Assembly (NCBI RefSeq): GCF_004769555.1
Contig: NZ_RQFY01000004.1
Span: forward strand, 1,116,001-1,180,000
DNA: 64,000 nt
Direction: 5' to 3'
Source of the DNA: Leptospira koniambonensis
Lineage (GTDB): Bacteria; Spirochaetota; Leptospiria; Leptospirales; Leptospiraceae
Part shown: in pieces, positions 29,211 to 39,332 of the stretch
Layout: every line of letters starts with the position of its first letter
Numbering within the stretch: the stretch's first letter is position 1
Translations under genes and position numbers: made by a program
Notes under the pieces: model-generated
Database searches by the model: none
The model's input: the letters and a program-made list of their open reading frames with translations, nothing else
Told to the model about the DNA's origin: nothing

Positions 29211-29237
29211 TTGACAAAACCTGCTCAGCAGTAGGAT
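29211..29237 (+). promoter_or_regulatory. Candidate promoter for the HATPase-HDOD gene
   Basis: A perfect TTGACA at 29211-29216 is followed after 15 bases by TAGGAT (29232-29237), a four-of-six -10 match, upstream of the ATG at 29264. Spacing is short, so confidence is moderate at best. TATAGC at 29237-29242 would give spacing 20. Confidence 0.35.
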
Positions 29238-29263
29238 ATAGCAGGCCCTTCCGCCGAGCGAAA

Positions 29264-30787
29264 ATGAATATAAACTGGTACCATTTCGAAAAGGAAGGAT
29301 ACTATCTTAGCGTTCGTAACGTAAACGAACGCATTGAAAAGCTAAATCCTCTCTATATCCGGTTTACCACTTTGAACAAAAATGTGGATAAACTAATCAG
29401 CGTTCTTTTGGACAGGTACCTGGTCTATTTGGATGCGATTACCCTCAAAGAATCCGTTTTTTCTATCTTAAGAGAAAGTGCGATGAACGCTGTTAAGGCA
29501 AATTCCAAACGTATCTTTTTTGCCGAAAACAATCTGAACATTTCCAATCCGGACGACTATGTGAGAGGGATGGCGAATTTCAAAAAGGAAATGATCAAGG
29601 ACAAGGAAAGATATGCTGCCTTGTTGGAAAAAGTGAAATTCCATTGTTTGATCACTCTAGCATTTAACCGAACTAGCTTTTTGATGAGAGTATCCAATAA
29701 CGCTCCTATTATTCCTGAAGAATTAAAACGTGTAGAAAATCGAATCGGCAAGAGCAAAGAGTATAATGACCTGGGAGAGGTTTTCGCAGATCATGCTGAC
29801 GATACGGAAGGTGCTGGCCTTGGGCTTGCGATGTCTCTTCTGATGTTAAAGAATGAAGGAATTAGTGCTGATTCTTATAAATTAAAGGCAGAAGGCGGGA
29901 TCACTTCTTCCTATATAAAAATTCCGTTGGACTTCAAACATCGAAATGTTTCCTACCAACGTACTGTCGAAATTATCGCAGAGATAGATAAACTTCCTAC
30001 ATTTCCTGAAAACTTAAATCAGATCATGAGCTTGATCAATAAACCTGATTCTTCTATCCAACAGATTACGGAGCAGGTCGGAAGAGACGTTTCCTTATCT
30101 ACCAATATTTTAAAACTCGCAAACTCTGCTTCTTTTGCACAAGGAAGAAAAGTAGAAACTTTAGAAGACGCGATCAAACTGATTGGTCTATCAGAATTAA
30201 ATAATATTCTTTTGAGTCTCGGAACTAAAAAGATCTTGGAAGAAAGATACAAAGAGTTCGAGCATATTTGGGAAATGTCCAGTCTTTCCGCTTATATTTG
30301 CAGAAGGCTAGGGGAAAGAATGGGCTGGAAGAAAACATTCCTGACCAATCTGGTTTGTGCAGCTCTTCTTCATAATATAGGACTTGTACTTTTACTATCT
30401 CTAGAAGGGGATACGATCGAAAAGTTAACCGATATCTCCGGCAAAAAACTTTTACCTTCTACCCTTGGATTGGAAGAAGCCGCACTTGGTATTACCCATA
30501 CTTCCTTAGGAGGTATGATCTGTGAAAAATGGAATTTCTCGGATACGATCAAGGTCGCAGCAGAATACCATCACAGACCATTGATGGCCAAAAAGGAATC
30601 CAGAGATGTTGTATTTGCGGTCTACTTATCTGATTGGATCATAGATTGTTTGGATGGAAAAGCGGATCCGGCAGCGATCCACTGGGAAGTACTTCAACAT
30701 TTCGGCTTTAAAAAAGATGAGGAATGGTTGGAGTTCGGTAAGAAGGTTATAGAAGAATATAAAGCCTTTCAGAAATATTCTGCCTGA
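29264..30787 (+). CDS. HATPase-like N-terminal domain fused to an HDOD domain
   Basis: This 507-aa soluble protein has two parts. Residues ~55-220 resemble a GHKL ATPase: ESAMNAVKAN (N-box-like, 71-80), RVSNNAP and EGAGLGLAMSL (G2-like). There is no HisKA or phospho-His segment. Residues ~236-430 form an HDOD domain: LPTFPENLNQIMSLINKP, RDVSLSTNILKLANSA, TLEDAIKLIGL and AALLHNIGLVLLL, where the metal HD is HN, as is usual for HDOD. HDOD proteins act in bacterial signalling without a phosphodiesterase site. The combination suggests an ATP-sensing or kinase-like input controlling the HDOD output; function unproven. Confidence 0.75.
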   Translation: MNINWYHFEKEGYYLSVRNVNERIEKLNPLYIRFTTLNKNVDKLISVLLDRYLVYLDAITLKESVFSILRESAMNAVKANSKRIFFAENNLNISNPDDYVRGMANFKKEMIKDKERYAALLEKVKFHCLITLAFNRTSFLMRVSNNAPIIPEELKRVENRIGKSKEYNDLGEVFADHADDTEGAGLGLAMSLLMLKNEGISADSYKLKAEGGITSSYIKIPLDFKHRNVSYQRTVEIIAEIDKLPTFPENLNQIMSLINKPDSSIQQITEQVGRDVSLSTNILKLANSASFAQGRKVETLEDAIKLIGLSELNNILLSLGTKKILEERYKEFEHIWEMSSLSAYICRRLGERMGWKKTFLTNLVCAALLHNIGLVLLLSLEGDTIEKLTDISGKKLLPSTLGLEEAALGITHTSLGGMICEKWNFSDTIKVAAEYHHRPLMAKKESRDVVFAVYLSDWIIDCLDGKADPAAIHWEVLQHFGFKKDEEWLEFGKKVIEEYKAFQKYSA

Positions 30788-30839
30788 TCCTTTTCTTCTC
30801 AAAAAAAACTTTACAACTCTAGATAAGCCCGAGAGTCTA

Positions 30840-30950
30840 AAACTTAAGTTTGCATATGATTGCCTGATTGTTTACAACCTTTTCCCCAAAGGGCCCTCGT
30901 ATCACGAGGGAGTTACATGAATTAGTCTTACGACTACCTATGCTTATAGG
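30840..30950 (+). promoter_or_regulatory. Palindrome and two hairpins before rsgA
   Basis: The gap between the HDOD gene and rsgA holds a 12-bp palindrome, AAACTTAAGTTT (30840-30851). It also holds two hairpins: CCCTCGT-ATC-ACGAGGG (30894-30910) and CCTAT-GCTT-ATAGG (30937-30950). None has a T-run. The hairpins would lie in the rsgA leader if transcription starts near 30850-30890. Confidence 0.4.
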
Positions 30951-30964
30951 TTTGGGCAAAATAA

Positions 30965-32092
30965 ATGGACCAACAACCATCTTTGAATTTATCCGTATGG
31001 GATGCGGATAGAGAAAAAGAATTTATCAAAATTTCAGAGGACCTAGGTATCTCCGACCCTGTCTCTGCGAGAATTATCGGAGAACAGGGACAAGAGTTTC
31101 GTCTCGAATTAGTAAGTATTAAAGAAGAAGGTACCGGAACATTAACCGGTGCACTTCGTTTTAATGCAGATTCTAGTTTGGATCTACCAGTCGCAGGAGA
31201 TTGGGTACTCGTCACAAAACTAAGCGGAGAAGAATATCTAATCCATAAGGTTCTTCCCAGAAGAAGTTTACTCGTACGAAAAACCAAAGGAGAAACTTTA
31301 AAGCCAGATCCTATCTGTGCAAACATGGATCGAATTTTTCTCTTACATGGTTTGGATGGGGACTTCCAACCAAGAAGATTGGAAAGAACTCTGATACAAA
31401 TTTGGGAAAGTAAGGCTACACCAGTAGTCGTACTTACTAAGAAAGATTTGTATTCGGACAGAGAAGAAGAACTAAGGGAGAAGATCGAGATCGTTCGAAA
31501 ATCTTGTCCTGGTGTAGAAGTATTTTCGGTTTCCAATCATAAACAAGAAGGTTTGGAAGAACTGGAAATGTTTTGGAAAGACGGATCCACTTCTGCTTTT
31601 ATTGGATCTTCCGGAGTAGGTAAATCTTCTCTTCTCAATTTATTGATCGGAGAAAAGATCAGATCAGTAAACGAAGTCAGAGAATCTGATTCGAAAGGAA
31701 GACATACCACTACGAATAGATGGATGTTCCGTTTGGATTCAGGTGCTTGGATCTTGGACACTCCAGGAATGAGGGAGATCCAACTTTGGTCTGACGGTTC
31801 AGGTTTGGAAGAAACCTTTCCTGAAATTTTCGAGGCTGCTTCTGATTGTAGATTCCAAGACTGTTCCCATATCAGTGAACCTGATTGTGGAGTAAAATTT
31901 GCGATCAACTTAGGAAAAATTTCGGAAGAAAGATTCAAAAGTTATCTGAAACTCAAAAGGGAATTGGAAAGAACCGCGAATCTAAGCGCTCCAAACTCAG
32001 TTGAATTCAGAGAACAAAAAGCGAAGTGGAAATCTATCCACAAAGAACAGAAAAGAATGCAACAACAACGAGACCGAGAAAGGTATCGTTAG
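30965..32092 (+). CDS. rsgA: Ribosome small-subunit-dependent GTPase A
   Basis: This 375-aa circularly permuted GTPase assists late 30S assembly. An N-terminal OB-like domain contains the GDWV motif (ALRFNADSSLDLPVAGDWVLV). Then come G4 (VVLTKKDLY), the P-loop GSSGVGKSSLLNLL, the TTTNR switch region and G3 DTPGMRE. The C-terminal zinc knuckle is Cys-x6-Cys-His type (DCRFQDCSHISEPDC). A strong intrinsic terminator directly follows, so it is probably a single-gene unit. Confidence 0.95.
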   Translation: MDQQPSLNLSVWDADREKEFIKISEDLGISDPVSARIIGEQGQEFRLELVSIKEEGTGTLTGALRFNADSSLDLPVAGDWVLVTKLSGEEYLIHKVLPRRSLLVRKTKGETLKPDPICANMDRIFLLHGLDGDFQPRRLERTLIQIWESKATPVVVLTKKDLYSDREEELREKIEIVRKSCPGVEVFSVSNHKQEGLEELEMFWKDGSTSAFIGSSGVGKSSLLNLLIGEKIRSVNEVRESDSKGRHTTTNRWMFRLDSGAWILDTPGMREIQLWSDGSGLEETFPEIFEAASDCRFQDCSHISEPDCGVKFAINLGKISEERFKSYLKLKRELERTANLSAPNSVEFREQKAKWKSIHKEQKRMQQQRDRERYR

Positions 32093-32100
32093 TTTTTGAG

Positions 32101-32127
32101 AAGGGCAGGGGAACATCCTCTGCTCTT
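32101..32127 (+). terminator. Intrinsic terminator after rsgA
   Basis: AAGGGCAGGGGA (32101-32112) pairs with TCCTCTGCTCTT (32116-32127) around a three-base loop: 12 bp with two G-U pairs on the plus strand, then TTAATC. It lies between the convergent rsgA and ksgA stops. Confidence 0.75.
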
Positions 32128-33006
32128 TTAATCGATCTGAAAATGATCTACAATCTTATAAAAATCTTCTGCCTTTAATTCTTCTGGTCTTTTATCTAAA
32201 GAAATTCTGGCTGATCCTATACATTCTTTTAATTTAGATCTTAAATTTTCTTCGGAGATTTGGATAGGAAGACCGTTCGGATAAAAAGAATCTAATGGAG
32301 CTTCTTTGATAGAAGAACCTATCTTTTTTCTTTTTCCCCAAAATAAGGTCCTGCATAAAATTTCTAAAACTTGGTAAGACTCTTTTTTAGAAAATCTTTT
32401 GTTGGAAACAAATGTAAGTACACTTGAATCCACATTGGGGGAAGGATAAAAACATCCAGCCTTGATTGTCTTTTTGCTTTGGAATTTTCCGTAAGATCCC
32501 GCATAAATTGAAAGAGAAGAAATTTCCTTAGTGATCCTTTGAGCAAATTCTTTTTGGACTAAAAAAACTGCTCCTTGCAAATTCGGAAATTTTTCTAAAG
32601 AAAGAAGTATAAGTTCGGAAGTGATATAATAAGGAAGATTTCCGAATAAAAAACAGGAGCTATTTTCCTGCTCGGATAATGTATCTCTTGCATCTCCTAA
32701 AATGATCTCGGTTCCAGGTAGAAACTCATTTAACCATTTATAATATACTGGATCAATCTCATATAATCTCAGTTTTTTCCTTAGTCCATAGAGTAAATGG
32801 GAAAGCGCTCCGAGGCCTGGGCCGATTTCTAAGATCAGTTCTGATTTTTGTAGAAGTTCCGGTGCAGCGCTTGAGAATAAAGTTTTTATAGCGTTTGGAT
32901 CAATTAGAAAGTTTTGTCCCCATTTTTTGAGAGGAGCAGAAGATCTTTCTGATAAAAATTCCCGGATCACATTTGGTTTATAAAATGGGTATTCCGGGGA
33001 GCTCAT
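32128..33006 (-). CDS. ksgA: 16S rRNA dimethyladenosine transferase
   Basis: This ~292-aa SAM-dependent enzyme dimethylates two adjacent adenosines in helix 45 of 16S rRNA, a late 30S assembly checkpoint. Motifs are KKWGQNFLIDPNAI, EIGPGLGALSHLL (SAM site), and FGNLPYYITSEL (NLPY catalytic motif). The frame is open to TTG 33042, but ATG 33006 puts GQNFL ~30 residues from the N-terminus as in other KsgA proteins. It overlaps the end of comEC by 29 bp. rsgA, another 30S biogenesis factor, is its convergent neighbour. Confidence 0.94.
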   Translation of the reverse strand: MSSPEYPFYKPNVIREFLSERSSAPLKKWGQNFLIDPNAIKTLFSSAAPELLQKSELILEIGPGLGALSHLLYGLRKKLRLYEIDPVYYKWLNEFLPGTEIILGDARDTLSEQENSSCFLFGNLPYYITSELILLSLEKFPNLQGAVFLVQKEFAQRITKEISSLSIYAGSYGKFQSKKTIKAGCFYPSPNVDSSVLTFVSNKRFSKKESYQVLEILCRTLFWGKRKKIGSSIKEAPLDSFYPNGLPIQISEENLRSKLKECIGSARISLDKRPEELKAEDFYKIVDHFQID

Positions 33007-34864
33007 CACTTCCAATAAACTTCCAACCGGGAGCGATTCCAAGCTGTTTTCTAAATCGATTCCATTCTCTTAGATCTTCTTTGATCCCAAATCTTGGAAT
33101 GATCAGTATAATCCCTTCTCCGCTTTTTGTTCGATTTGACAGAGTAATTAACGAATCTTTTTCAATATCAAATCGGATCAACTTTTGGCCTGGCTCAGGC
33201 AGGTGAAATTCTACTAACTTAGGAATTAAATTCCAATTTTCGAGACTAGCGATCTTTGGTTTTTCTTTTCCTCCGTATTTCAGAGAAAGATTTTGATTCC
33301 TTTTCAAACATTCTGAGACCCAGTCCAAACAAGACTCATGTTCTATATAAATTTCAAAGGTTTTAGAATTTCCACAAAATCTTTCCGGATCTTTTCCCAA
33401 GGACTTATACAGAATTTTGGAACTATACTTACATTTTCCTGCGAGAACTACTCTGTTCTTTTCTTGTAGGAAGAATATAAATCTATCTCCGAAAAATACA
33501 TCAGGTAGTTGGATCCAAGAAGCGGAATTTGCTAATAAAAATTGAAAACCGCAACAAATACAAAATCCTAAAAGCCAGATCTTTTTGAATAGTGTGACTT
33601 TTCGAGTTTTCTTATTTAAAGGATTAGAAAGATCCAATTCGGAATTTTTGACTTTGTCTGAAGGGAGTAATTTCCAAAAAGATAAGAAGAGTAGGAATAA
33701 AAACCAAATCCCTAATCCGAAAAATTTTGTATTACCTCTATAATAATGTACCAAATTCCAATCTGATTCTCCCCAATAGAGAGTTGTTTTTTCTAAAATT
33801 TCCAAAAGAAATAAAACGATTTTCCAGAGGGGCCGTGCAAGCAAGGAAAGAGACATTGTTTCCAATACTAAAGAAAAATATAATAAAGGAAGTAAGATCC
33901 CGCAGATTGGAACTAAGATCAGGTTTAAACCCAGAGATCCAAAACTATAAGTCCCGAAATAGTAAATTAAAGAAGGTAATGTCCCGAGCCCTGCAGATAA
34001 GGAAACTAAAAGATTTTCTCTCCAGAATCCAATAAATCTAGTTAAGATCGTTTTATCTTCCCCAGCTGGAGGGAGACATTTTTGAAAACAAGGAAGCAAA
34101 AGTAGAATTCCGGAAACTGCGCCGAAGGAAAGTAAAAATGAAACTCCAAAAGAACGAATTGGATCCCAAAGATAAACTAATCCAGCGGAAGATATTAATA
34201 GATCCGCAGGTTTGGATTTTCGGAAAAACATAGATTGTAAAAGTATCCAGGCAGAAAATATCCAAGCTCTTGCAAGTGAGATTGGAAAACCTAAACATGC
34301 TAAATACAATAATCCGAATAATACAGGAAGTATTCTCGGAAGATAATATCCTAAGAAAGGAATTCGTTTCAATACAGCGAACATACATCCTATTAAAATC
34401 CCCAGATGTAAGCCAGAGGCAGCGAATAAATGTAAAATTCCTCCTTCTTTAGCATTCTTTTTAAATTCTTTATCTAAACCTTTTGCGTCCCCTAAAACTA
34501 AACCGATGGAAATTTCTCTGGCTCTGCCTTCTATCTTTGCCTTGTCCAAGACTTGATTGATTTTTTGGGAGAATTCTTTTTTCCAAGTACTGGATTCTTT
34601 CAGAAAGGGAGCGGATCTTTTGGTATAACCGCAGATCGCCAAAACAAAAAATAAGATCACTCCCCAAGAAAAGTATGGAATCTTTTTCCCGAAGAATAAA
34701 AAAGAAAAAAGTATTATATTAATTGAATGTATTGAAGTCCAAACTAAGACCAGATCTGGAAAGAAAGAATCTAAAAATAAAGTGGATAAAAGTCCTAAAA
34801 CTAGATAGGAAAATAAGGAGGAGGGAATCCAGTCCCGGTAGTTTTGTTCCAAGTATTCGCCCAT
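32978..34864 (-). CDS. comEC: ComEC/Rec2-family DNA-uptake channel, without metallo-beta-lactamase domain
   Basis: This 628-aa membrane protein has the ComEC competence domain. HLFAASGLHLGILIG is the hallmark, followed by ~10 helices including RAWIFSAWILLQ and PSLIYYFGTYSF. ComEC passes single-stranded DNA across the inner membrane. The usual C-terminal metallo-beta-lactamase domain with HxHxDH is missing. Instead a soluble tail (~residues 465-628) carries two or three cysteines and no nuclease motif. Whether it still imports DNA is not clear. It lies between trpS and ksgA, in a long minus-strand run. Confidence 0.83.
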   Translation of the reverse strand: MGEYLEQNYRDWIPSSLFSYLVLGLLSTLFLDSFFPDLVLVWTSIHSINIILFSFLFFGKKIPYFSWGVILFFVLAICGYTKRSAPFLKESSTWKKEFSQKINQVLDKAKIEGRAREISIGLVLGDAKGLDKEFKKNAKEGGILHLFAASGLHLGILIGCMFAVLKRIPFLGYYLPRILPVLFGLLYLACLGFPISLARAWIFSAWILLQSMFFRKSKPADLLISSAGLVYLWDPIRSFGVSFLLSFGAVSGILLLLPCFQKCLPPAGEDKTILTRFIGFWRENLLVSLSAGLGTLPSLIYYFGTYSFGSLGLNLILVPICGILLPLLYFSLVLETMSLSLLARPLWKIVLFLLEILEKTTLYWGESDWNLVHYYRGNTKFFGLGIWFLFLLFLSFWKLLPSDKVKNSELDLSNPLNKKTRKVTLFKKIWLLGFCICCGFQFLLANSASWIQLPDVFFGDRFIFFLQEKNRVVLAGKCKYSSKILYKSLGKDPERFCGNSKTFEIYIEHESCLDWVSECLKRNQNLSLKYGGKEKPKIASLENWNLIPKLVEFHLPEPGQKLIRFDIEKDSLITLSNRTKSGEGIILIIPRFGIKEDLREWNRFRKQLGIAPGWKFIGSDELPGIPIL

Positions 34865-34897
34865 ACGAATACCTGTTTTGGTAAATTTGAATTGTGT

Positions 34898-34915
34898 GCG
34901 GAATCTTCATTCCGC
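34898..34915 (-). other. Hairpin between trpS and comEC
   Basis: On the minus strand, GCGGAAT-GAAG-ATTCCGC forms a seven-pair stem with a tetraloop in the 65-bp gap. No T-run follows, so a processing or attenuation role is possible rather than full termination. Confidence 0.4.
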
Positions 34916-34929
34916 CATAAATTTTGCCG

Positions 34930-35910
34930 TTAAACGGAAACTTTTGAGATTCCGATTCCCAGTTTTCCTCTTACATTATCTAAGATTTGAGAAGAAGCCG
35001 CTCTCGCTTTGTCTGATCCTTTTTTCATTACGGATCTTACATAAGCAGGATCGGCTGCAATCTTCTCTCTTTCCTTTCGATAAGGGCCGAAATAATCTAA
35101 GACAGTCTCTAATAATGCTTTTTTGAGATCTCCATAACCAGTTCCTGGGTTTGTAAATCTGGATTGAAGATCTTTTTTGCCGGATTCATTTAAAAAAAGT
35201 GAATGAATGGAATATATTATACTTTTCTCATAATCCTTTGCTTCATCCACTCCTGCAGAATCAGTAAGTATCCCCATTACAGATTTTTTTAACTTCTTCT
35301 CATCATCAAAAAAGTTAATCGTATTTCCGTAAGACTTGGACATTTTCGCTCCGTCCACTCCAGGTACGATCGCAGTCTCTTCGTCTATTTCAGGTTCAGG
35401 AAGTTTGAAAGTTTCTCCGTATTGTGAGTTAAACTTCTCCGCTATATCTCTTGCATATTCTAAATGTTGTTTTTGGTCTTTTCCGACTGGAACCTTGTCG
35501 CTATTAAATGCGAGAATATCAGCAGCCATTAAAACTGGATAAAAGAAAAGTCCGCCACTTGGAACAATTCCTTTAGCGACCTTATCTTTATAAGAGTGGG
35601 CCAATTCCAATTTAGGAACTGTGATGGACATGCTCAGATACCAAGTAAGTTCAGTGACTTCTGGAACTTCTGATTGGATCCAAAATGCACATTTGTCTGG
35701 ATCGATCCCTAACGCTAAAAAATCACAAACTGCATCATAAGTATTTTCTGTTTGGTTTTTTGCAGAACTAAAAGTGGTTAATGCGTGCAAGTCAGCTACA
35801 AAACAGAATAGGTCGGACTTATTTTGATAATCTACTAACTTGCGTATAACGGAGAAGTAATTTCCTAAATGTAATTTACCAGAAGGTTGTACCCCGGTCA
35901 ATATCCTCAT
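34930..35910 (-). CDS. trpS: Tryptophanyl-tRNA synthetase
   Basis: This 326-aa class I synthetase charges tRNA-Trp. The N-terminal motif [16 protein letters not shown] is the HIGH-equivalent and [15 protein letters not shown] gives [25 protein letters not shown] and [13 protein letters not shown] are family-typical. Length is normal. Its ATG overlaps the stop of the preceding unknown gene by four bases (35907-35910), so it is translationally coupled to it. Confidence 0.96.
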   Translation of the reverse strand: MRILTGVQPSGKLHLGNYFSVIRKLVDYQNKSDLFCFVADLHALTTFSSAKNQTENTYDAVCDFLALGIDPDKCAFWIQSEVPEVTELTWYLSMSITVPKLELAHSYKDKVAKGIVPSGGLFFYPVLMAADILAFNSDKVPVGKDQKQHLEYARDIAEKFNSQYGETFKLPEPEIDEETAIVPGVDGAKMSKSYGNTINFFDDEKKLKKSVMGILTDSAGVDEAKDYEKSIIYSIHSLFLNESGKKDLQSRFTNPGTGYGDLKKALLETVLDYFGPYRKEREKIAADPAYVRSVMKKGSDKARAASSQILDNVRGKLGIGISKVSV

Positions 35911-37736
35911 TGTTCCTCCGAGGAAGCGAATCGGTTTTGTGGATCGTCGAAAGTTTTTCCGGAAAGGCGTTCATACTCTGCTTTTAATGCGCTGAGTTCT
36001 GCATCCAACTTTCTGTGAGCAGTCAGTTTGTTTACAGTAAACTTGTCTTTATAGATGACCGCGTAATTAAATAATAACTGAGCCATATCCACAAAAACGT
36101 ATTCCAAAGTTTTACTATTTAAACGGTTCCCGGATACCATCGTAGAATCATAAAATGGTATAAATCTGTGAAGGACTTTCACTTCTTCTAATACTTTTTC
36201 TTTAGAAGCTAAAACTCTTTCGTTCAACTGTCCTTTAGCTTCATAATCTTTTGCTAAAAGATGATTTTCAACCAATACGTTGATCCTTTCGGCGAATTTT
36301 CCCATGAAGGCAGAAGCTTCTGAAAGTAATCTTAATAAGTTTACTGTGATCTGGTCTTCGACTGAGCCGCCGGAAGTGTTTTGGTTAAAATTGGAGAAGG
36401 TATACTGAAAGCTTGGATACTTCTTATTAAACGCATCCAATTGTCTGAGAAGATTATTGATCTCTTCAATCTCAGTTTTGAATAAACCTGGTTGTGTTAC
36501 CAATACATCTCTGTTGTGGTTTTTGGTTCCTATCTTAACAGTTCCCTCTAAGAGAGGAGTGTAACAAGATTGAAAGTCGCGTAGAAGTATATGGATCAGC
36601 TTATGAGGCATTCCTTTGTAGGAAGACTTGAACGCAGCTGAGTTCATATTCTCAGGCATATGATGTGCAAAATAATCATCCACAACACCGTTCAAGAAGT
36701 CGAAAGAGATCTTTCCATTATCATCTATTTTGAAATAACGTTGTCTTAAGCCGTGTAGCTCTTCTTTTTTATTCATTCTTGTCAGAATATCATCTGACAA
36801 TTTGATCAAAGTGGTTTCTACTTCTTTGGTGATGTCTGGAGATCCTTGGAATTTGGTCTCATTGATCGGAGGAACATTCAAAGAATCTAATATTTCTTCC
36901 CAGCCGATCACTTTTTTGTTGGAAACAACATAGAATGCTCTGATCGCGTCTGTAAGTTTAGGTCTTCCGTTTTCCAGATTTAATCCGTAATTTAATCCGG
37001 ATATGATAGAAGGAAGTTTTACGGATAATTTTTCGTCCTTCTTCACTAATTCAGGAACATGGCCTAGGATAATATCTCTGGCGTCATTTCTGGAAAGATG
37101 GCGTGCATAATACATTTGCATCTTTAGAGATCTGTTCAAAAAGATCTCTGGAGAAATTTCATCTATAAAGAGTGAGTCTAGTGAAATGAAGTTATTAAAA
37201 AACTTATTAAAATTCAAGACCACATTATAAACCAAGGGTCTCCAATGTCTCCAGCCTTGGCTTTCCGCAAGTCTGAGAGCTTGTAATGTGGAGATGATCT
37301 GATCTTCTTTTAATGCTTTGAATAATCTTTCTACCGAAGGCGCAATCTTAGAATTTCTTCCTAAGAATCCGACTTCAACTGTTCCGGTGTCTTTTGCAAA
37401 TTTTGTTATATTCGCGTTTCCACCAAAAAGGTTTGCAAGGAATCCAAGTCCTGGTCCAGCATCCGGTTGTTTTTTTACAGGCTTAGGTGCTGTTTTAGAA
37501 GAAGAGGAAGATTGAGATGATTTGGAAGATTTGTCCTCTTCTTCAGATTTTTTGCCTGATTCTTCTTTCTTCTTTAGTTCGAACTCTTCATCCACTTTTT
37601 TCATCAAGTCGATGCGTATAAATATATCGTTCGATTTTTGTATGACTTCGTCTATCTTCTGTTGGTGTTCCGGAGAACGTGTCTTGCGATAGAGGTCCGC
37701 GAAGACCTTATGGGCGTCTGTGCGAGAAGTAGACAA
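35907..37736 (-). CDS. Large cytoplasmic protein of unknown function
   Basis: This 609-aa protein has no signal peptide or membrane segment. The N-terminus is helical (residues 1-55), then a charged low-complexity Ser/Lys/Glu stretch (~52-90) leads into a large mostly helical body with many aromatic residues ([23 protein letters not shown]). I do not recognise the family; it may be spirochaete-specific. TTG start with GAGAGGG about nine bases before it. It begins 2 bp after the LolA-like gene and overlaps trpS, so it is surely a member of this operon. Confidence 0.75.
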   Translation of the reverse strand: MSTSRTDAHKVFADLYRKTRSPEHQQKIDEVIQKSNDIFIRIDLMKKVDEEFELKKKEESGKKSEEEDKSSKSSQSSSSSKTAPKPVKKQPDAGPGLGFLANLFGGNANITKFAKDTGTVEVGFLGRNSKIAPSVERLFKALKEDQIISTLQALRLAESQGWRHWRPLVYNVVLNFNKFFNNFISLDSLFIDEISPEIFLNRSLKMQMYYARHLSRNDARDIILGHVPELVKKDEKLSVKLPSIISGLNYGLNLENGRPKLTDAIRAFYVVSNKKVIGWEEILDSLNVPPINETKFQGSPDITKEVETTLIKLSDDILTRMNKKEELHGLRQRYFKIDDNGKISFDFLNGVVDDYFAHHMPENMNSAAFKSSYKGMPHKLIHILLRDFQSCYTPLLEGTVKIGTKNHNRDVLVTQPGLFKTEIEEINNLLRQLDAFNKKYPSFQYTFSNFNQNTSGGSVEDQITVNLLRLLSEASAFMGKFAERINVLVENHLLAKDYEAKGQLNERVLASKEKVLEEVKVLHRFIPFYDSTMVSGNRLNSKTLEYVFVDMAQLLFNYAVIYKDKFTVNKLTAHRKLDAELSALKAEYERLSGKTFDDPQNRFASSEEQ

Positions 37737-37738
37737 AC

Positions 37739-38329
37739 TTATTCCCTCTCGTTAAGCGGGTTCTCCACAATTTGCGCGTTGGAAGGTGCTCCGAAATTGA
37801 AGAGAGACGCAGGTAAACCTATACCGGTTTGGACTCCGGAAAAACTTACGGAGGTATATTCTCCGGTGGATCTGCTCTTCATTCTGAGGGAACGAGGAGT
37901 ATTATCCGGACCTAAGGTGACTACGATCTCTTCGTAAGTCCTTGTTGCGGATTTTAGTCGAAGTGAACCTCCCACTGGAGTTACTTCTTCGTATCCCGAA
38001 AGAAGGCCGGCCATTCCACCGGTCATACCTTTTACGTCTTGTTTTCCTACAATTCCTCTGGAAGGGGAATAAAACCAAAGATAACGCCCGTTGGAAGCGA
38101 TGACCCTTCCGTCGGAGAATTTTACATGTATATGATTTGGTCTTTGATAAGAAAGAGTTCCGGTGAGTTCGTTATTGATCGTAATACTCGCCCGAAAGCT
38201 GGAAATTTCGGCCATCTTTCCGATGACGCCGCTTAACCTTTCCTTGCCAGGATCGGATAAAATAGAAGTGCCGCAGACCAGTAGAGCTGCGGCACCCAAA
38301 AAGGATAATATACCCTTGGATGAAGCCAT
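37739..38329 (-). CDS. LolA-like outer-membrane lipoprotein carrier
   Basis: This 196-aa exported protein has a signal segment near residues 5-25 and an open half-barrel pattern: [34 protein letters not shown], then [14 protein letters not shown] and [18 protein letters not shown]. LolA ferries lipoproteins through the periplasm from LolCDE to the outer membrane, of special value in a spirochaete rich in surface lipoproteins. Similarity is structural by eye. It is followed after 2 bp by the 609-aa gene. Confidence 0.75.
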   Translation of the reverse strand: MASSKGILSFLGAAALLVCGTSILSDPGKERLSGVIGKMAEISSFRASITINNELTGTLSYQRPNHIHVKFSDGRVIASNGRYLWFYSPSRGIVGKQDVKGMTGGMAGLLSGYEEVTPVGGSLRLKSATRTYEEIVVTLGPDNTPRSLRMKSRSTGEYTSVSFSGVQTGIGLPASLFNFGAPSNAQIVENPLNERE

Positions 38330-38361
38330 AATCGTTCCTACTATGGCTTCATTAGACGAAA

Positions 38362-39321
38362 TTATCCAAGTACTTTTTTAAACTCGTCGGTAAGTGCCGG
38401 TACGACTTCAAAAAGGTCCCCTACGACTCCGTAGGTAGCTACTTTAAAGATTGGAGCATCTCCGTCCTTATTGATAGCCACGATATACTTAGAAGAGCCC
38501 ATTCCGGCCAAGTGCTGAATTGCTCCGGAAATTCCGCATGCGATATAGCAGTTCGGGGAAACGGTTTTACCAGTTTGACCCACTTGATGGCTATGAGAAA
38601 TCCAGCCAGCGTCGACCGCAGCACGGGAAGCTCCTAAAGCTGCGCCTAAAATGTCCGCCAAACCTTGGAGAACAGGCCAGTTTTCAGGTCCTTTAATTCC
38701 GCGTCCGCCAGAAACGATGATAGAAGCTTCTGCCAATTGAACTTTGTTCCCGCCGCTTAGATCGGAAGATACGATTTTAACTTTCGCGTCTCCTGCGGAT
38801 GGACTTGCAGCTTCAGCAGCGCCTGCTCCAGCTTTTTGTACTACTTCTTGTGAGTTTGGACGAACAGTGAAAATAGCGATTGGGCTGGTAACTTTGAAAT
38901 TACCGTATGCTTTTCCAGAGTAGATTGGCTTTTTAGCCACTACTTTTCCGCCGTCTACAGAAAGACCAACTGCGTCAGCAATGATCCCTGCTCCTACTTT
39001 TACAGCTACTCTTGGAGAATAATCTTTTCCTTGAGAAGTGTGAGGAACTAAAACAACAGAAGGATTTTTTTCCTTAATAACTCCGGCTACTAAATTCGCC
39101 CAAGTTTCTGCGTTGAAGTCTCCTGCATTTACAGTAACTACGCTATCAGCTCCAACTGCTCCCAGGTCTCCTGCGAATTTTTCAACTCCGGATCCGATGA
39201 GAAGAGCGGTAACTTTTCCTCCGAGTGCGTCCGCAATTTTGCGGCCAGCGGAAGTGATTTCTTTGGAGATCTTTTTGAGTTCTCCGTTTTTGAGTTCGCC
39301 TACGATTAAAACGTTGCTCAC
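38362..39321 (-). CDS. etfA: Electron transfer flavoprotein alpha subunit
   Basis: This 319-aa subunit binds FAD through its C-terminal domain: [27 protein letters not shown] is diagnostic, with [15 protein letters not shown] before it. The N-terminal half is the adenine-nucleotide-alpha-hydrolase-like domain. EtfAB shuttles electrons from acyl-CoA dehydrogenases to ETF:quinone oxidoreductase. The start is GTG with GGAGA seven bases upstream. It lies 11 bp after etfB, and an acyl-CoA dehydrogenase lies ~3 kb away. Confidence 0.95.
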   Translation of the reverse strand: MSNVLIVGELKNGELKKISKEITSAGRKIADALGGKVTALLIGSGVEKFAGDLGAVGADSVVTVNAGDFNAETWANLVAGVIKEKNPSVVLVPHTSQGKDYSPRVAVKVGAGIIADAVGLSVDGGKVVAKKPIYSGKAYGNFKVTSPIAIFTVRPNSQEVVQKAGAGAAEAASPSAGDAKVKIVSSDLSGGNKVQLAEASIIVSGGRGIKGPENWPVLQGLADILGAALGASRAAVDAGWISHSHQVGQTGKTVSPNCYIACGISGAIQHLAGMGSSKYIVAINKDGDAPIFKVATYGVVGDLFEVVPALTDEFKKVLG

Positions 39322-39332
39322 GGGTGTTCTCC

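Noticed and set aside
33007..33042. TTG start for ksgA at 33042
   Set aside because: Adds 12 residues absent from family alignments and lengthens the overlap with comEC; ATG 33006 fits better.
34899..35126. Plus-strand ORFs overlapping comEC/trpS
   Set aside because: Shadows of well-supported minus-strand genes; no motifs.
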